The translations under genes and the position numbers were made by a program. Below are positions 17,101 to 25,921 of a stretch of DNA of 34,375 bases, piece by piece. Origin of the DNA: Candidatus Kapaibacterium sp. (GTDB lineage Bacteria > Bacteroidota > Ignavibacteria > Kapaibacteriales > UBA4661); NCBI GenBank assembly GCA_025055035.1, contig JANWZB010000018.1, forward strand, positions 1 through 34,375, read 5' to 3'. The stretch's first letter is position 1; each line of letters starts with the position of its first letter. The notes beneath the pieces were generated by a model. The model saw only the letters and a program-made list of their open reading frames with translations. It searched no databases and was not told the DNA's origin.

Positions 17101-19659
17101 ATGAACCGTCTTGTATGTATCCGTTCTATGCACCATCGCTTGCGCACATATTTATTTTTGCATTCCAGCATAGCACTATTCTATATCTTTGGTGCCACAA
17201 CCCTTACCACGATTGCTACTGCTCAAGTGTCACGGCAGCGTCCTGTTCCCATTAAAATTCTCGGCTTGCGCGTTGAGTCCCCGACACCTGTGGACACTGC
17301 TACAGTGCTCTTTTACTCAGGGTTGCAAGTTGGTGATTATCTCGACGCACGTGGTGGCAAAATTCAAGACGCTATTCGAAGTCTTTGGAAACGCCATGAA
17401 TTCGCTAGCGTTGATATTGTTGTGGACAAAGTAACACTCGACGGAACAGGCGTGTACCTCGTTATCAAAGTCCGCGTTGCAGGCCATATTCGCAGTATTC
17501 AGGTTCATGGTAACTCAGCTGTCTCTACAAAAGATATCCTCAAAGCATTTGACAAACGAGAAGGTGATGCCTTTACCCCATATGACCTCGAACTTGGAAG
17601 AAAAGCCGTTAAGCAACTGTACGACAAAGAAAGTAAGCCATTTGCAAAGGTTGATGTACGCAAAGAGCCAACGGACACCGCTCACTATTATACAATCATT
17701 CTCGACATCAAGGAAAGTGTTACATTCTACGTCAATTCTATCACCTTTGAAGGAGCAAAAGCATTTACTGATGCCGAACTAGCAAGTGCATTCGAAGATA
17801 CCAAAACAAAGCAGTGGTGGGAAATTTGGAAGAACAACAAATTTGAGCAGAAAAAGTATGAGAAAGACCGCGATGAGCGCCTTCTGACATTTTATCGCAA
17901 GCATGGCTATATTGATGCACAGGTTGTGCGTGACTCTCTCATCTTCAATGATTCTCTGGAGACTGTTGATATCCGCATTACCGTCGATGAAGGGCGCAAA
18001 ATATATGTACGCAATATTGCCTTCGAGGGCAACCTCGTATTCCCTACATTCTTTCTGGAGTACCGTTTGCAAATACAAAAAGGCGATGTTTACAACGCAG
18101 ACAAATTCGACAAAAATCTTCAGGGTAACGAAGACCAAAGCGATATTGCATCGCTGTACATGAACAATGGCTATTTAACTGCCCGCGTTGAAAAGGAGGA
18201 AAAACGTGTTGCTCCCGACTCTGTTGATATCACTGTCAAAATCTATGAGCGTAACCAGTTCACTATTCGCCGCGTCGAAATTGAGGGCAACACAAAAACA
18301 AAAGACAAGGTTATTCGTCGCGAATTGTTTGTTCGGCCTGGTGATTACTTCAACCGCGCCGCTATTATTCGTTCGGTACGCTTTCTCGGTCAGCTGAACT
18401 ACTTTAATCCTGAAAAGCTTCGTCCCGACGTTAAACTTGCAGACAATACCCAAGTAGATATTACTTTTAAGGTAGAAGAACGCTCCAACGACACGTTCAA
18501 TGCCTCGTTTGGATATGCAGGAGCGTTTGGCTTCACTGGCTCGGTAGGAATTACACTCAACAATTTTTCTATCACGGAACCACTTCAAGGTGGCGGCGGT
18601 CAAATCTTCAACCTAAACTATGAGCGTGGTGGTGGCTTCGGTGGAGCGACAGCATTCGGTGGAGCTGGGGCATTCAATAATACCTTCCTTGGTGGCGCTC
18701 TAAGCACATTCACACTCGGCTTAACCGAACCATGGCTCTTTGACGAACCAACGACCCTGGGCTTTAACATTTTCGACGTACAAAACTTTTTCTTTAGCAA
18801 CCAGCGCACTGGAGCTTCGGTCAATATTGGACGGCGATTGCGTTGGCCTGATGACTTCTTCCGCGCTGACTGGGTATTTCAAGGCTTGAACAACCAACTC
18901 CTCGCTAATGGCGGGCTCGTTATCAACCCGCAACAGCAATTGTTCTTTGCGCAGGGCCTAGAATTTAGTATCAGCCAGACAATCTCTCGCATTAGCATCG
19001 ACAATGGCTTATTCCCAACCGAAGGATCACGATTCGTGCTATCCAGCAAAATTTCTGGCGGAGCACTTGGCATTGGTCAGATGGACTATTTCAGAAACCA
19101 ACTCACCCTCGAAAGCTATACACCACTTCTACAGATTGCAGAACAAAACCGTTTAACTCTTCGCGTGAATGCTGATCTCGGTTACGTTACCGGACTGAAT
19201 CCCGCAACAGAACTTATCCCACCACTCGAACTCTATTATATGGGCGGCACAGTGCTTGGTGGGCTTGCTATTACTCCTTTACGCGGATACCCCGACCGCA
19301 TGATTGGTCCGCGTATTCCCGCAGAAGGTAATTCTCAAGGACTCAACCCCCAAGGCGGACGCGCAATGATGTTGCTGAATGCGGAATTGCGATTTGCTGT
19401 AACACTCAATCCCGTACCAATCTATGCGATGGCATTTGTTGAAGCTGGGAATGTTTGGGACAGAATTACTAACGTAAACCCCTTCGATCTTAAACGCTCA
19501 GCAGGCGTTGGAGTACGCTTTCTTATCAATCCCATCGGTCTGCTAGGATTTGATTACGCTTACGGTTTCGACCGTATTCTTGGGCTCGACGGTACCCCTG
19601 TCGGGGATAGTAACGGAACACCACCGGGATGGCGCTTTCATTTCCAATTCGGGCGTTAG
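17101..19659 (+). CDS. bamA: Outer membrane protein assembly factor BamA
   Basis: Inserts beta-barrel proteins into the outer membrane. The 852-residue protein has an N-terminal signal segment ending in TIATAQ (about residue 42), five POTRA domains (about 50-127, 128-206, 207-298, 299-384 and 385-460; each later one opens with a strand like VNSITFEGA, VRNIAFEGN or IRRVEIEGN), and a 16-strand-type barrel to the C-terminus. The L6-loop VRGF signature is LRGYPD with the arginine at residue 728. The final segment ends in alternating aromatic residues (RFHFQF). A very Gly-rich stretch, about residues 497-535 (ERGGGFGGATAFGGAGAF), lies near the start of the barrel and is unusual. Its stop overlaps that of the convergent pgeF gene. 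Confidence 0.96.
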   Translation: MNRLVCIRSMHHRLRTYLFLHSSIALFYIFGATTLTTIATAQVSRQRPVPIKILGLRVESPTPVDTATVLFYSGLQVGDYLDARGGKIQDAIRSLWKRHEFASVDIVVDKVTLDGTGVYLVIKVRVAGHIRSIQVHGNSAVSTKDILKAFDKREGDAFTPYDLELGRKAVKQLYDKESKPFAKVDVRKEPTDTAHYYTIILDIKESVTFYVNSITFEGAKAFTDAELASAFEDTKTKQWWEIWKNNKFEQKKYEKDRDERLLTFYRKHGYIDAQVVRDSLIFNDSLETVDIRITVDEGRKIYVRNIAFEGNLVFPTFFLEYRLQIQKGDVYNADKFDKNLQGNEDQSDIASLYMNNGYLTARVEKEEKRVAPDSVDITVKIYERNQFTIRRVEIEGNTKTKDKVIRRELFVRPGDYFNRAAIIRSVRFLGQLNYFNPEKLRPDVKLADNTQVDITFKVEERSNDTFNASFGYAGAFGFTGSVGITLNNFSITEPLQGGGGQIFNLNYERGGGFGGATAFGGAGAFNNTFLGGALSTFTLGLTEPWLFDEPTTLGFNIFDVQNFFFSNQRTGASVNIGRRLRWPDDFFRADWVFQGLNNQLLANGGLVINPQQQLFFAQGLEFSISQTISRISIDNGLFPTEGSRFVLSSKISGGALGIGQMDYFRNQLTLESYTPLLQIAEQNRLTLRVNADLGYVTGLNPATELIPPLELYYMGGTVLGGLAITPLRGYPDRMIGPRIPAEGNSQGLNPQGGRAMMLLNAELRFAVTLNPVPIYAMAFVEAGNVWDRITNVNPFDLKRSAGVGVRFLINPIGLLGFDYAYGFDRILGLDGTPVGDSNGTPPGWRFHFQFGR

Positions 19660-20405
19660 TATGGCATGATACCAATGAACGCAGCCATACGCCCAGCACG
19701 TTGACCATCGCGACGGTATGAGTGGTAGCGTTCATCGCTTATTGTACAGCCACCCGATACTTCAATATGCTCTGGTAATACCCCACATTCTAGCAATTGC
19801 TCAGTAATGCGCAGGCGATTGTCGAATGTATAGGTGTTTTCGCTCACGCGCTGCAACGCAGGAGCACTAAAGTACTGAGCAACGTCATGCTGTACAATGT
19901 AGCGTTTCCCTGATGCACATGGAGAAACATACGCTCGAAGTGATGAAGGATGTGACCCATAATGCTCTCGCATCATTGTAATACCTTGTTGTACGATGTT
20001 ACCACAGGTACCCCTCCACCCCGAATGGAGAGCGGCAACAGCATTGTGGCTACTATCATAGAGCAAAATGCCTGCACAATCAGCAATACCTACACAGAGC
20101 ACGACTCCCTGCAGCTGCGTTATCATACCGTCGGACTCTTCAAACGGCTCGTATATATGATACTGATTGGTTTCTTGTGTGAGAATACGTACACGTGTGC
20201 CATGCACTTGTCGCTGAAACCGTAAGGCTGTGCGCTCCACTCCAATTGCCTGTGCTAGATATGCCCGATGTTGTTCAACTTCTCTATCATTGAGAATTTG
20301 TGCTTTGAAGAGCGAAAGACCTGTTAGTGGAAACCGATCCACATTTCGCTCTGTAACACCAGCAACGATGTGTGACGGGAAAATGGAGGGTCGTTCTATA
20401 TGCAT
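19656..20405 (-). CDS. pgeF: Peptidoglycan editing factor PgeF / YfiH multicopper-like laccase-domain protein
   Basis: A 249-residue member of the YfiH/LACC1 family. The His-Cys-His metal site is recognisable in QVHGTRV, VGIADCAGILLYD and AALHSGWRGTCGN, and the late block AYVSPCASGKRYIVQHDV matches the G.(C/I)G.(C)YEV region. Family members act as purine nucleoside phosphorylases or adenosine deaminases, and in E. coli YfiH (PgeF) removes L-Ser-containing errors from peptidoglycan precursors. Start ATG 20405 gives a standard N-terminus. Its TAA overlaps the bamA TAG on the opposite strand. It lies 45 bp after the RmlC-like gene, with which it is probably transcribed. Confidence 0.9.
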   Translation of the reverse strand: MHIERPSIFPSHIVAGVTERNVDRFPLTGLSLFKAQILNDREVEQHRAYLAQAIGVERTALRFQRQVHGTRVRILTQETNQYHIYEPFEESDGMITQLQGVVLCVGIADCAGILLYDSSHNAVAALHSGWRGTCGNIVQQGITMMREHYGSHPSSLRAYVSPCASGKRYIVQHDVAQYFSAPALQRVSENTYTFDNRLRITEQLLECGVLPEHIEVSGGCTISDERYHSYRRDGQRAGRMAAFIGIMPY

Positions 20406-20450
20406 AGTTTCAGAGAGACGGACTCTACACAGATTGTCATTCTACTGCTG

Positions 20451-20981
20451 CTAGCCGAACTTTGGCTCCCATACATCTTGCAGAACGCAGTCCCATGCGA
20501 ATTTGAATTCATCGCTAGGGTCATAAGGGTGAGATTGTAGATTGATGACAATAGTTTCGGGCTGTGATAGCGCTTTCCAACCATGCATTACTCCCGGAGG
20601 AATGAGTATCATTGCGGGATTCTGGACACCAATGATAAATGAGTTTACCTGACCAAATGTTGGCGAAGACGAACGAACATCTACACATACTATTTGCATC
20701 TTTCCACGTGTTACTGTAAACTGGTCGGTATGAAGAGCATGAAGGTGCCACGCCTTTACAACGCCGTAATCTGTTGCTGATTGATAGACATGCTGGGGAA
20801 CAATAATATTTTCACGCTCCACCCATGGTAAGCTCCATAGTTCAATAACATCACCGCGCCCATCAACAATTGCCTTGAGTGCTCTATAATACACACCTTG
20901 AATTGTTGCACCCTGTGCAGTTGAGCACCGAACATACGGAATACTCTGCAAAAATGGAATTGTGATATCCTGCACCATCAT
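20451..20981 (-). CDS. RmlC-like cupin (dTDP-4-dehydrorhamnose 3,5-epimerase-related)
   Basis: A 176-residue cupin. The first cupin block is VVKAWHLHALHTDQFTVTRG (canonical RmlC has VRGLHYQ), followed by MQIVCVDVRSSSPTFGQV. The second block is MILIPPGVMHGWKAL, matching the P-G-(F/W)-HG(F/W) motif. The KAWHxH-Q variant occurs in RmlC-related proteins whose substrates are often not established, so strict dTDP-rhamnose synthesis is not implied. No other nucleotide-sugar gene is nearby. Two adjacent ATGs (20981, 20978) could serve. It is the upstream gene of a two-gene minus-strand pair with pgeF. Confidence 0.8.
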   Translation of the reverse strand: MMVQDITIPFLQSIPYVRCSTAQGATIQGVYYRALKAIVDGRGDVIELWSLPWVERENIIVPQHVYQSATDYGVVKAWHLHALHTDQFTVTRGKMQIVCVDVRSSSPTFGQVNSFIIGVQNPAMILIPPGVMHGWKALSQPETIVINLQSHPYDPSDEFKFAWDCVLQDVWEPKFG

Positions 20982-21110
20982 ATAGACAGATTGTAGCTTG
21001 AGAGTAAGTTAATGAAGCTCTGCACTATACATACACGCTATCATACGTATAGAGCAAAAACATAATGCCCATAGCAGTGTATTTGATGCTACCGAGCACT
21101 ATACTTCTGC

Positions 21111-21146
21111 AAAGATACAGTAAACACAAAAGATACAGCAAACACA
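21111..21146. repeat. 18-bp tandem repeat, two copies
   Basis: Two head-to-tail copies of AAAGATACAG(T/C)AAACACA, 17 of 18 bases identical, lie in the non-coding region between the RmlC-like gene and rlpA. It could be slippage or a doubled protein-binding site. Confidence 0.75.
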
Positions 21147-21201
21147 AACGAATGTGGAAAATTTTATGATGTCTGAGTACTGTTGGATATGATACTCACC
21201 G

Positions 21202-21229
21202 TTGAGTACCAAACCCGCATACATACTAT
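21202..21229 (+). promoter_or_regulatory. Candidate promoter of rlpA
   Basis: TTGAGT, 16 bases, TACTAT. This gives a long 5' leader of about 130 bases before ATG 21369. It is a weaker match than the bamA and ompH candidates, listed because the spacing is the same. Confidence 0.22.
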
Positions 21230-21368
21230 ATCGTTGAGATATCAACTTTGTAAACTCAAGTAAATGAACGAGAAAATGAAATTATTTTCATGCTTCTGTC
21301 ATTGAGTAGTGATTTTTTTGATTGCAGATTTGCACCTGTTATTTTGTTGAACGTTGTTCAATGGGCTC

Positions 21369-22322
21369 ATGGCATTTCGGATATTCGCAGTTATTGTACC
21401 ATTTATTCTTCATTCCTCGCCCCGAACATTCCGTGCTGTGCGCGAATGGGTATTTATCATGCTTGTTCTTATCGGGGCAACGTACAGCCTTGGAGTGCAG
21501 GCAAAATTACGCACAATGCTTATACCACAAACTGTTGTTGTAGAAGATATTCCCCTTTCCTCATCTTCAACATTCGTACAGTACGGTATAGCATCATGGT
21601 ACGGTCCGCGCTTTCATGGTCGCAGAACAGCCAATGGAGAAATCTACGATATGTATAGCTTTACTGCTGCACATCTTACACTTCCACTTGGAACGGTTGT
21701 TCGAGTAACAAATATCGACAACAACAAGACAATTCTTGTACGTATTAACGATCGAGGCCCGTATATTGAAGGGCGTATTCTAGATTTATCGTATAGCTCG
21801 GCAAAGGCATTAGGAATTGTCGAGAATGGCACAGCATATGTCAAGATAGAGGTCATTGAAGGAATTCGCCTTAGCGACAGCACGCTCCAGACAAACTTTC
21901 TAAGCACCGATTATGAATTTACGGCACTCAAAGATCTCCTGACAACAACAGCATTTGCGCATGACATGCAGCCGCTCGTTGTTAGTCCGGGGACATGCTC
22001 AATCGTTTATGAAACAGACCACTTTGCTGATGCTCTCACAACGTGGCAGCAGCTTCGTAAGAAACATGGCAATGTCATTTACCTTGTTCCTCAGCGTAAG
22101 CCGAGTGAACAACTAGTGTATGAAGAACTGTCTCGTCGAGCCAGAAGAAAGCAGGCTTCCCTGCGCACTTCTAAGGCCGATAAGCATTCCATCAACCATC
22201 CACTTCTAGCACAGCGCCAAGAACGAACGAGACTATACAATTATCAACTTCTTTTACTAGAAACGGGTGCAAACACTGTTTCTGCTGACACCCTACAGCT
22301 TATAACGGGAAGCCTCAACTAA
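21369..22322 (+). CDS. rlpA: RlpA-like septal ring lytic transglycosylase (double-psi beta-barrel protein)
   Basis: A 317-residue exported protein. The double-psi beta-barrel domain is at about residues 70-160: GIASWYGPRFHGRRTANGE, MYSFTAAHLTLPLGTVVRV, then VRINDRGPYIEGRILDLS with the conserved aspartate of the active site, and SSAKALGI. RlpA cleaves denuded (peptide-free) glycan strands at the division site. The N-terminus has a hydrophobic segment at about residues 29-45 (FIMLVLIGATYSLGV), serving as signal anchor; a later ATG at 21459 is possible. The C-terminal 120 residues are polar, may contain a weak SPOR-like unit around IVYETDHFADALTTWQQL, and end without a lipobox. No lipoprotein cysteine is seen at the N-terminus, unlike E. 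coli RlpA. Confidence 0.88.
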   Translation: MAFRIFAVIVPFILHSSPRTFRAVREWVFIMLVLIGATYSLGVQAKLRTMLIPQTVVVEDIPLSSSSTFVQYGIASWYGPRFHGRRTANGEIYDMYSFTAAHLTLPLGTVVRVTNIDNNKTILVRINDRGPYIEGRILDLSYSSAKALGIVENGTAYVKIEVIEGIRLSDSTLQTNFLSTDYEFTALKDLLTTTAFAHDMQPLVVSPGTCSIVYETDHFADALTTWQQLRKKHGNVIYLVPQRKPSEQLVYEELSRRARRKQASLRTSKADKHSINHPLLAQRQERTRLYNYQLLLLETGANTVSADTLQLITGSLN

Positions 22323-22415
22323 TAAATATTCTTGTATCTTGTTAAGGCGCTAAACTTTTCATGCAGGGGAAGAATCTCACACGTAATCGCTGCGAAATAG
22401 TTTGGCAAAGGATTG

Positions 22416-22443
22416 TTGAAGTCGTAAATTAGTAAGCTACAAT
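22416..22443 (+). promoter_or_regulatory. Candidate promoter of the first ompH/skp gene
   Basis: TTGAAG and TACAAT with a 16-base spacer, 43 bases before the ATG at 22487. It is a good housekeeping-type match and shares the spacer length with the bamA candidate. Confidence 0.4.
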
Positions 22444-22486
22444 TATTCGCCCATTATTTTATTCATGTTCATTGTTGTGTTGTAAT

Positions 22487-23023
22487 ATGAAGTATCTCAT
22501 CAGCACCACGCTGATAGCAGCGTCTGCGCTTATCACTCCGAGCTATGCCCAGAAAGCAGGAGCAGCATCGGGTGGCATAAGAATTGGCATAGTAGATTCT
22601 CAAAAAATTGTCTCACAACTTCCTGAAGCAAAAGAAGCACAGGACAAGCTTCAAGAGGCGGGGAAAAAGTATCGTGATACTCTGGAAACTATTCAGAAAG
22701 ACTACCTACAAGCGCTTGAAAGCTACGACAAGCAAAAAGGCATGATGTCCGCCGAAGCAAAAGCAAAAGAAGAAGAGCGCCTTAAAGCTATTCAAGAGCG
22801 CTTTCTACGGTATCGTGAAGAAAAGCTTGGGAATCAGGGAGAGCTTGCTCAACTTCAGGAAGAACTTCTTGCTCCGATTCGTAAGCGTGTCCAAGCAGCT
22901 ATCAAAGAAATAGCAAAGAGCGAGAAAATCTCAGCAGTGATGGAAACCCCTGCATTCGTGTACTTCGACGAAGAACTCGATATTACATTCCGTGTTCTCG
23001 ATAAGCTCAAACGCAATAAGTAA
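22487..23023 (+). CDS. OmpH/Skp family periplasmic chaperone, copy 1
   Basis: A 178-residue secreted protein. The signal peptide is MKYLISTTLIAASALITPSY with cleavage after YA or at AQ. The mature part starts with the family strand IRIGIVDSQKIVSQLPEAKE and continues as a long charged coiled coil (about residues 50-130, rich in KAKEEERLKA-type repeats). It returns to the short beta body near IKEIAKSEKISAVMETPAFV and YFDEELDITFRVLDKL. Skp trimers hold unfolded outer-membrane proteins in the periplasm on their way to BamA (encoded at 17101). ATG 22487 was chosen over an in-frame TTG at 22472 because it begins the signal peptide exactly. Confidence 0.9.
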   Translation: MKYLISTTLIAASALITPSYAQKAGAASGGIRIGIVDSQKIVSQLPEAKEAQDKLQEAGKKYRDTLETIQKDYLQALESYDKQKGMMSAEAKAKEEERLKAIQERFLRYREEKLGNQGELAQLQEELLAPIRKRVQAAIKEIAKSEKISAVMETPAFVYFDEELDITFRVLDKLKRNK

Positions 23024-23098
23024 CGCAACTCAGACCATATTTATACCTCCAATAATTCTATTACACTCCGCATAGTATCGAACATTTTTCTTTCACGC

Positions 23099-23142
23099 AA
23101 AGCCAAAGCCGATGCAAGAATATTGCCGTGCTTTGGCTTTTT
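23099..23142 (+). terminator. Intrinsic terminator between the two ompH/skp genes
   Basis: AAAGCCAAAGC (23099-23109) pairs perfectly with GCTTTGGCTTT (23130-23140); inside the loop GCAA/TTGC extends the hairpin. It ends in a TTTTT run at 23138-23142. It is placed 75 bp after the first ompH stop, so the second ompH gene needs its own promoter or read-through. Confidence 0.85.
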
Positions 23143-23182
23143 CTCATTCAATCGCTCTTTTTCTATATTCGCCAATTGTGCT

Positions 23183-23974
23183 ATGAAGACTTTTTGGAAA
23201 ATCTGGAGCTTTGTTGTATTATACAGGGCGCTGTATCTTCTTGCTGCTGTTCTATTCTTTGTTCATCCAGTATTACGGGCACAAACTCCCAAAGTAGGAT
23301 TTGTCAATTCGAATACTATTCGTGAGCGTCTCCCAGACTACCAAGCAGCCAAGCAGCGACTAGAGTCACTTGTTGCAGACTGGAAGCGCCAAGCAGACGA
23401 CCAACTAGCACATATTCAAGCACTTGAGGAAGAAATTCAGAAAAAGCGCCTTATTTGGAGCGAAGCAGAACTCAAAGACCGCGAGGCACTCCTGCAGAAG
23501 CGTCGTCAAGACCGCGAAGAATTTATTCGTAAGACGTTTAACTCTGGAGGAACATTCGACACCGAAGCAGCAAACATTATGCGCCCTGTTGAGGCAAAAA
23601 TCGCAGCAGCTATCCAAGAAGTTGCTATTAGTGAGCAATACGACTACGTCTGGGATAAGAGTACCCAGCCACTGCTATATGCTAATCCACGCTATGACAT
23701 CACTGCGAAAGTGATGGATAAGCTCGGCTTATTCACTGATGATATCAAAGCAAAGCTGAACGATGCTATCGACAAAATTGAGCGTGAAATCGCAAAAGCA
23801 CGACAAGAAATCGCTCCTTCGAGCATTCGGCGCCGCTTAAGCAGAATGGCGGAAGAAGCAAAAAAAGCAGCAGAGGAAACCCTCAAAGAAGCAGAAAAGG
23901 AATTCAAGGAAGCAACAAAAGACCTCAAACTTGGTCAGCCACAAGACACAATTAAAAAAGAGCAGCCGAAATAG
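23183..23974 (+). CDS. OmpH/Skp family protein, copy 2, with long charged tail
   Basis: A 263-residue paralogue of the preceding gene product. The signal/anchor segment runs to about residue 33 (LYLLAAVLFFVHPVLRAQ), then PKVGFVNSNTIRERLPDYQA begins the Skp body. The coiled coil is followed by VEAKIAAAIQEVAISEQYDY and the late beta segment with YDITAKVMDKLG, at which point normal Skp ends. Here about 75 more residues follow, Lys/Glu-rich and predicted helical (EAKKAAEETLKEAEKEFKEA), ending in a polar tail. ATG 23183 starts the signal segment; the ORF opens 60 bases earlier inside the terminator, which argues against the earlier start. The extra tail may form another coiled coil for a partner. 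Confidence 0.85.
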   Translation: MKTFWKIWSFVVLYRALYLLAAVLFFVHPVLRAQTPKVGFVNSNTIRERLPDYQAAKQRLESLVADWKRQADDQLAHIQALEEEIQKKRLIWSEAELKDREALLQKRRQDREEFIRKTFNSGGTFDTEAANIMRPVEAKIAAAIQEVAISEQYDYVWDKSTQPLLYANPRYDITAKVMDKLGLFTDDIKAKLNDAIDKIEREIAKARQEIAPSSIRRRLSRMAEEAKKAAEETLKEAEKEFKEATKDLKLGQPQDTIKKEQPK

Positions 23975-24050
23975 CTACTACAACGCTAGAAGTTCACTAT
24001 TACACTGTGTCTGCCTTTAGCTTTCATCTACTCTCTCACATCAGCGCTGT

Positions 24051-25388
24051 ATGGAACATAAACGACCGCACCTAAGCTTTTGGCAAATCTGGAATATGAG
24101 CTTTGGCTTTTTGGGCATTCAGTTTGGTTTTGCGTTGCAGAACGCCAACGTTAGTCGTATCTTCGCTACACTAGGAGCAAATCCCGATGAAATACCAATT
24201 CTTTGGATAGCTGCGCCAACAACTGGGTTACTCGTTCAGCCAATTATTGGATACATGAGCGACAGAACGTGGGGAAAGCTTGGACGACGGCGACCATACT
24301 TCCTTGCCGGAGCCATTGCAGCATCACTTGCTCTTATTGCTATGCCAAACTCATCTGCTCTCTGGATAGCGGCAGGGTTACTTTGGGTTATGGATGCATC
24401 TATTAACGTTTCGATGGAGCCATTCCGTGCACTCGTTGGCGATATGCTTCCCCCAGAACAGCGCACCACAGGCTTCGCTCTCCAAAGTTTTTTTATCGGA
24501 ACAGGTGCTGTCATTGCATCTGCACTGCCGTATATCCTGAACGTATGGTTCGGCATCTCAAACACTGCACCTGCTGGTCAGATTCCTGCGTCTGTTGTTT
24601 GGTCATTCTACATCGGTGCTGTTGTATTCTTTTCTGCAGTTGCATGGACTGTTGCGACAACACATGAGTATCCACCCGATACTTCTCTGCTAGTCGAAGA
24701 TATAGGGCATAAGGGCATTGTTGCTCGCCTAGTTCAAGGACTGCGAGATATCGCAGATTCTGTTGCTTCTATACCTACTACTATGAAGCAACTTGCCTTT
24801 GTGCAGTACTTCTCATGGTTTGCACTATTCTCGATGTGGATTTATACTACTTCCGCTGTTACAAGTCGTGTGTACGGTACAGAGGACACACAATCCCTTG
24901 CCTACAATCAAGGTGCGAATTGGGTTGGTGTTTGCTTTGCCGTATACAACGGTGCAGCAGCGTTGTATGCATTCCTACTACCTATCATTGCTTCCAAAAT
25001 TGGTCGCCGAGCGGTTCATGCACTTGCGTTAGTTTCAGGTGCACTTGGTCTTGCGTCGGTGTACGTCATTTCTCAGCCAATGCTCCTACTGTTATCCATG
25101 CTCGGAGTTGGGTTTGCATGGGCAAGTATTCTCTCGATACCATATGCTATTTTATCAGGGGCAATTGCTCCCGACAAAATGGGCGTATACATGGGAATTT
25201 TTAACTTCTTCATCGTGATTCCCCAAATTACTGCTGCGAGCATTCTCGGCTTTTTTATGCGCACATTCTTCAACAATCAAGCGGTGTATGCACTCATGCT
25301 TGGCGCTGCATCACTACTCATTGCAGCAGGTATGACGATGATGGTGCGCGATAATGATGACTCCTCCTCACGTACTGATCCCGTATGA
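24051..25388 (+). CDS. MFS transporter of the sucrose/GPH-like (SLC45-type) group
   Basis: A 445-residue inner-membrane protein with about twelve hydrophobic segments. Signatures are the loop 2-3 motif GYMSDRTWGKLGRRRPYFLA (the D-R-T-W-G-R-RRP form typical of sugar:cation symporters of this group), FGFALQNANVSRIFATLGA in helix 1, and a membrane-embedded MDASINVSMEPFRALVGDML segment in helix 4. The related family members carry disaccharides such as sucrose or maltose with protons, but the substrate here cannot be assigned. No glycoside hydrolase genes are nearby. Its stop overlaps the next gene by 4 bp (ATGA), so the HIT gene is probably translationally coupled. Confidence 0.88.
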   Translation: MEHKRPHLSFWQIWNMSFGFLGIQFGFALQNANVSRIFATLGANPDEIPILWIAAPTTGLLVQPIIGYMSDRTWGKLGRRRPYFLAGAIAASLALIAMPNSSALWIAAGLLWVMDASINVSMEPFRALVGDMLPPEQRTTGFALQSFFIGTGAVIASALPYILNVWFGISNTAPAGQIPASVVWSFYIGAVVFFSAVAWTVATTHEYPPDTSLLVEDIGHKGIVARLVQGLRDIADSVASIPTTMKQLAFVQYFSWFALFSMWIYTTSAVTSRVYGTEDTQSLAYNQGANWVGVCFAVYNGAAALYAFLLPIIASKIGRRAVHALALVSGALGLASVYVISQPMLLLLSMLGVGFAWASILSIPYAILSGAIAPDKMGVYMGIFNFFIVIPQITAASILGFFMRTFFNNQAVYALMLGAASLLIAAGMTMMVRDNDDSSSRTDPV

Positions 25389-25921
25389 AGAACCTTTGGT
25401 CGCCGTGGCGCTCCGAGTACATTCACGCCGTTACAACGAGCGACGCAACTAGCACTTGTTTCCTCTGCACTGCCGCACAGAATCAAGCACAGGACGATGC
25501 ATCTGCACTTGTTGTTGCTCGACGGCAGCATTGCTTTGTTATTATGAACCGCTTCCCCTACAACGCTGGACATATTATGGTTGTGCCATATCGGCATTGC
25601 CCGGAACTATCGCTTCTGCGCGATGAAGAACTAGTGGCTCTCTTTCACACCGTTCGCGAGGCAGAGTCTGTGCTACAGCGTGCTTTTCAGCCCCACGGCA
25701 TTAATATTGGTATCAACATTGGTAGCGCAGCCGGAGCTGGCGTCCCCGGACATCTTCACGTGCACCTTGTACCTCGCTGGAATGGCGACGTTAACTTTAT
25801 GCCCGTTCTTGCTGAGGTGAAAGTTATTTCTGAGCGACTTGAAGAAACATACGCACGCCTGCACCGCGCATTTGCTGAATCAGCGACATATCTACCCCAC
25901 ACATCGTCCTATGGCGCCTGA
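25385..25921 (+). CDS. HIT domain protein, Ap4A phosphorylase / AMP-transferase-like
   Basis: A 178-residue histidine-triad protein of the larger branch. It starts with KNLWSPWRSEYIHAV, the typical beginning of the Ap4A phosphorylase-like group, followed by a zinc CFLC pair. The core carries NRFPYNAGHIMVVPYRH, and the histidine triad is GHLHVHLVPRW near residue 125. Such enzymes split diadenosine tetraphosphate, giving ATP and ADP with phosphate. The start overlaps the MFS stop by 4 bp and its end overlaps the RNase R start by 11 bp, so three genes are tightly coupled. Confidence 0.9.
   Translation: MKNLWSPWRSEYIHAVTTSDATSTCFLCTAAQNQAQDDASALVVARRQHCFVIMNRFPYNAGHIMVVPYRHCPELSLLRDEELVALFHTVREAESVLQRAFQPHGINIGINIGSAAGAGVPGHLHVHLVPRWNGDVNFMPVLAEVKVISERLEETYARLHRAFAESATYLPHTSSYGA

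Larger units (their letters stand above)
20982..21368. other. Divergent intergenic region upstream of rlpA and the RmlC-like gene
   Basis: No gene is recognised in these 387 bases. It holds a 36-bp tandem repeat, a candidate promoter facing rlpA, and a small AT-rich hairpin (ATGAAA/TTTCAT at 21276-21291, loop TTAT). The region is AT-rich compared with its neighbours. Confidence 0.6.
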
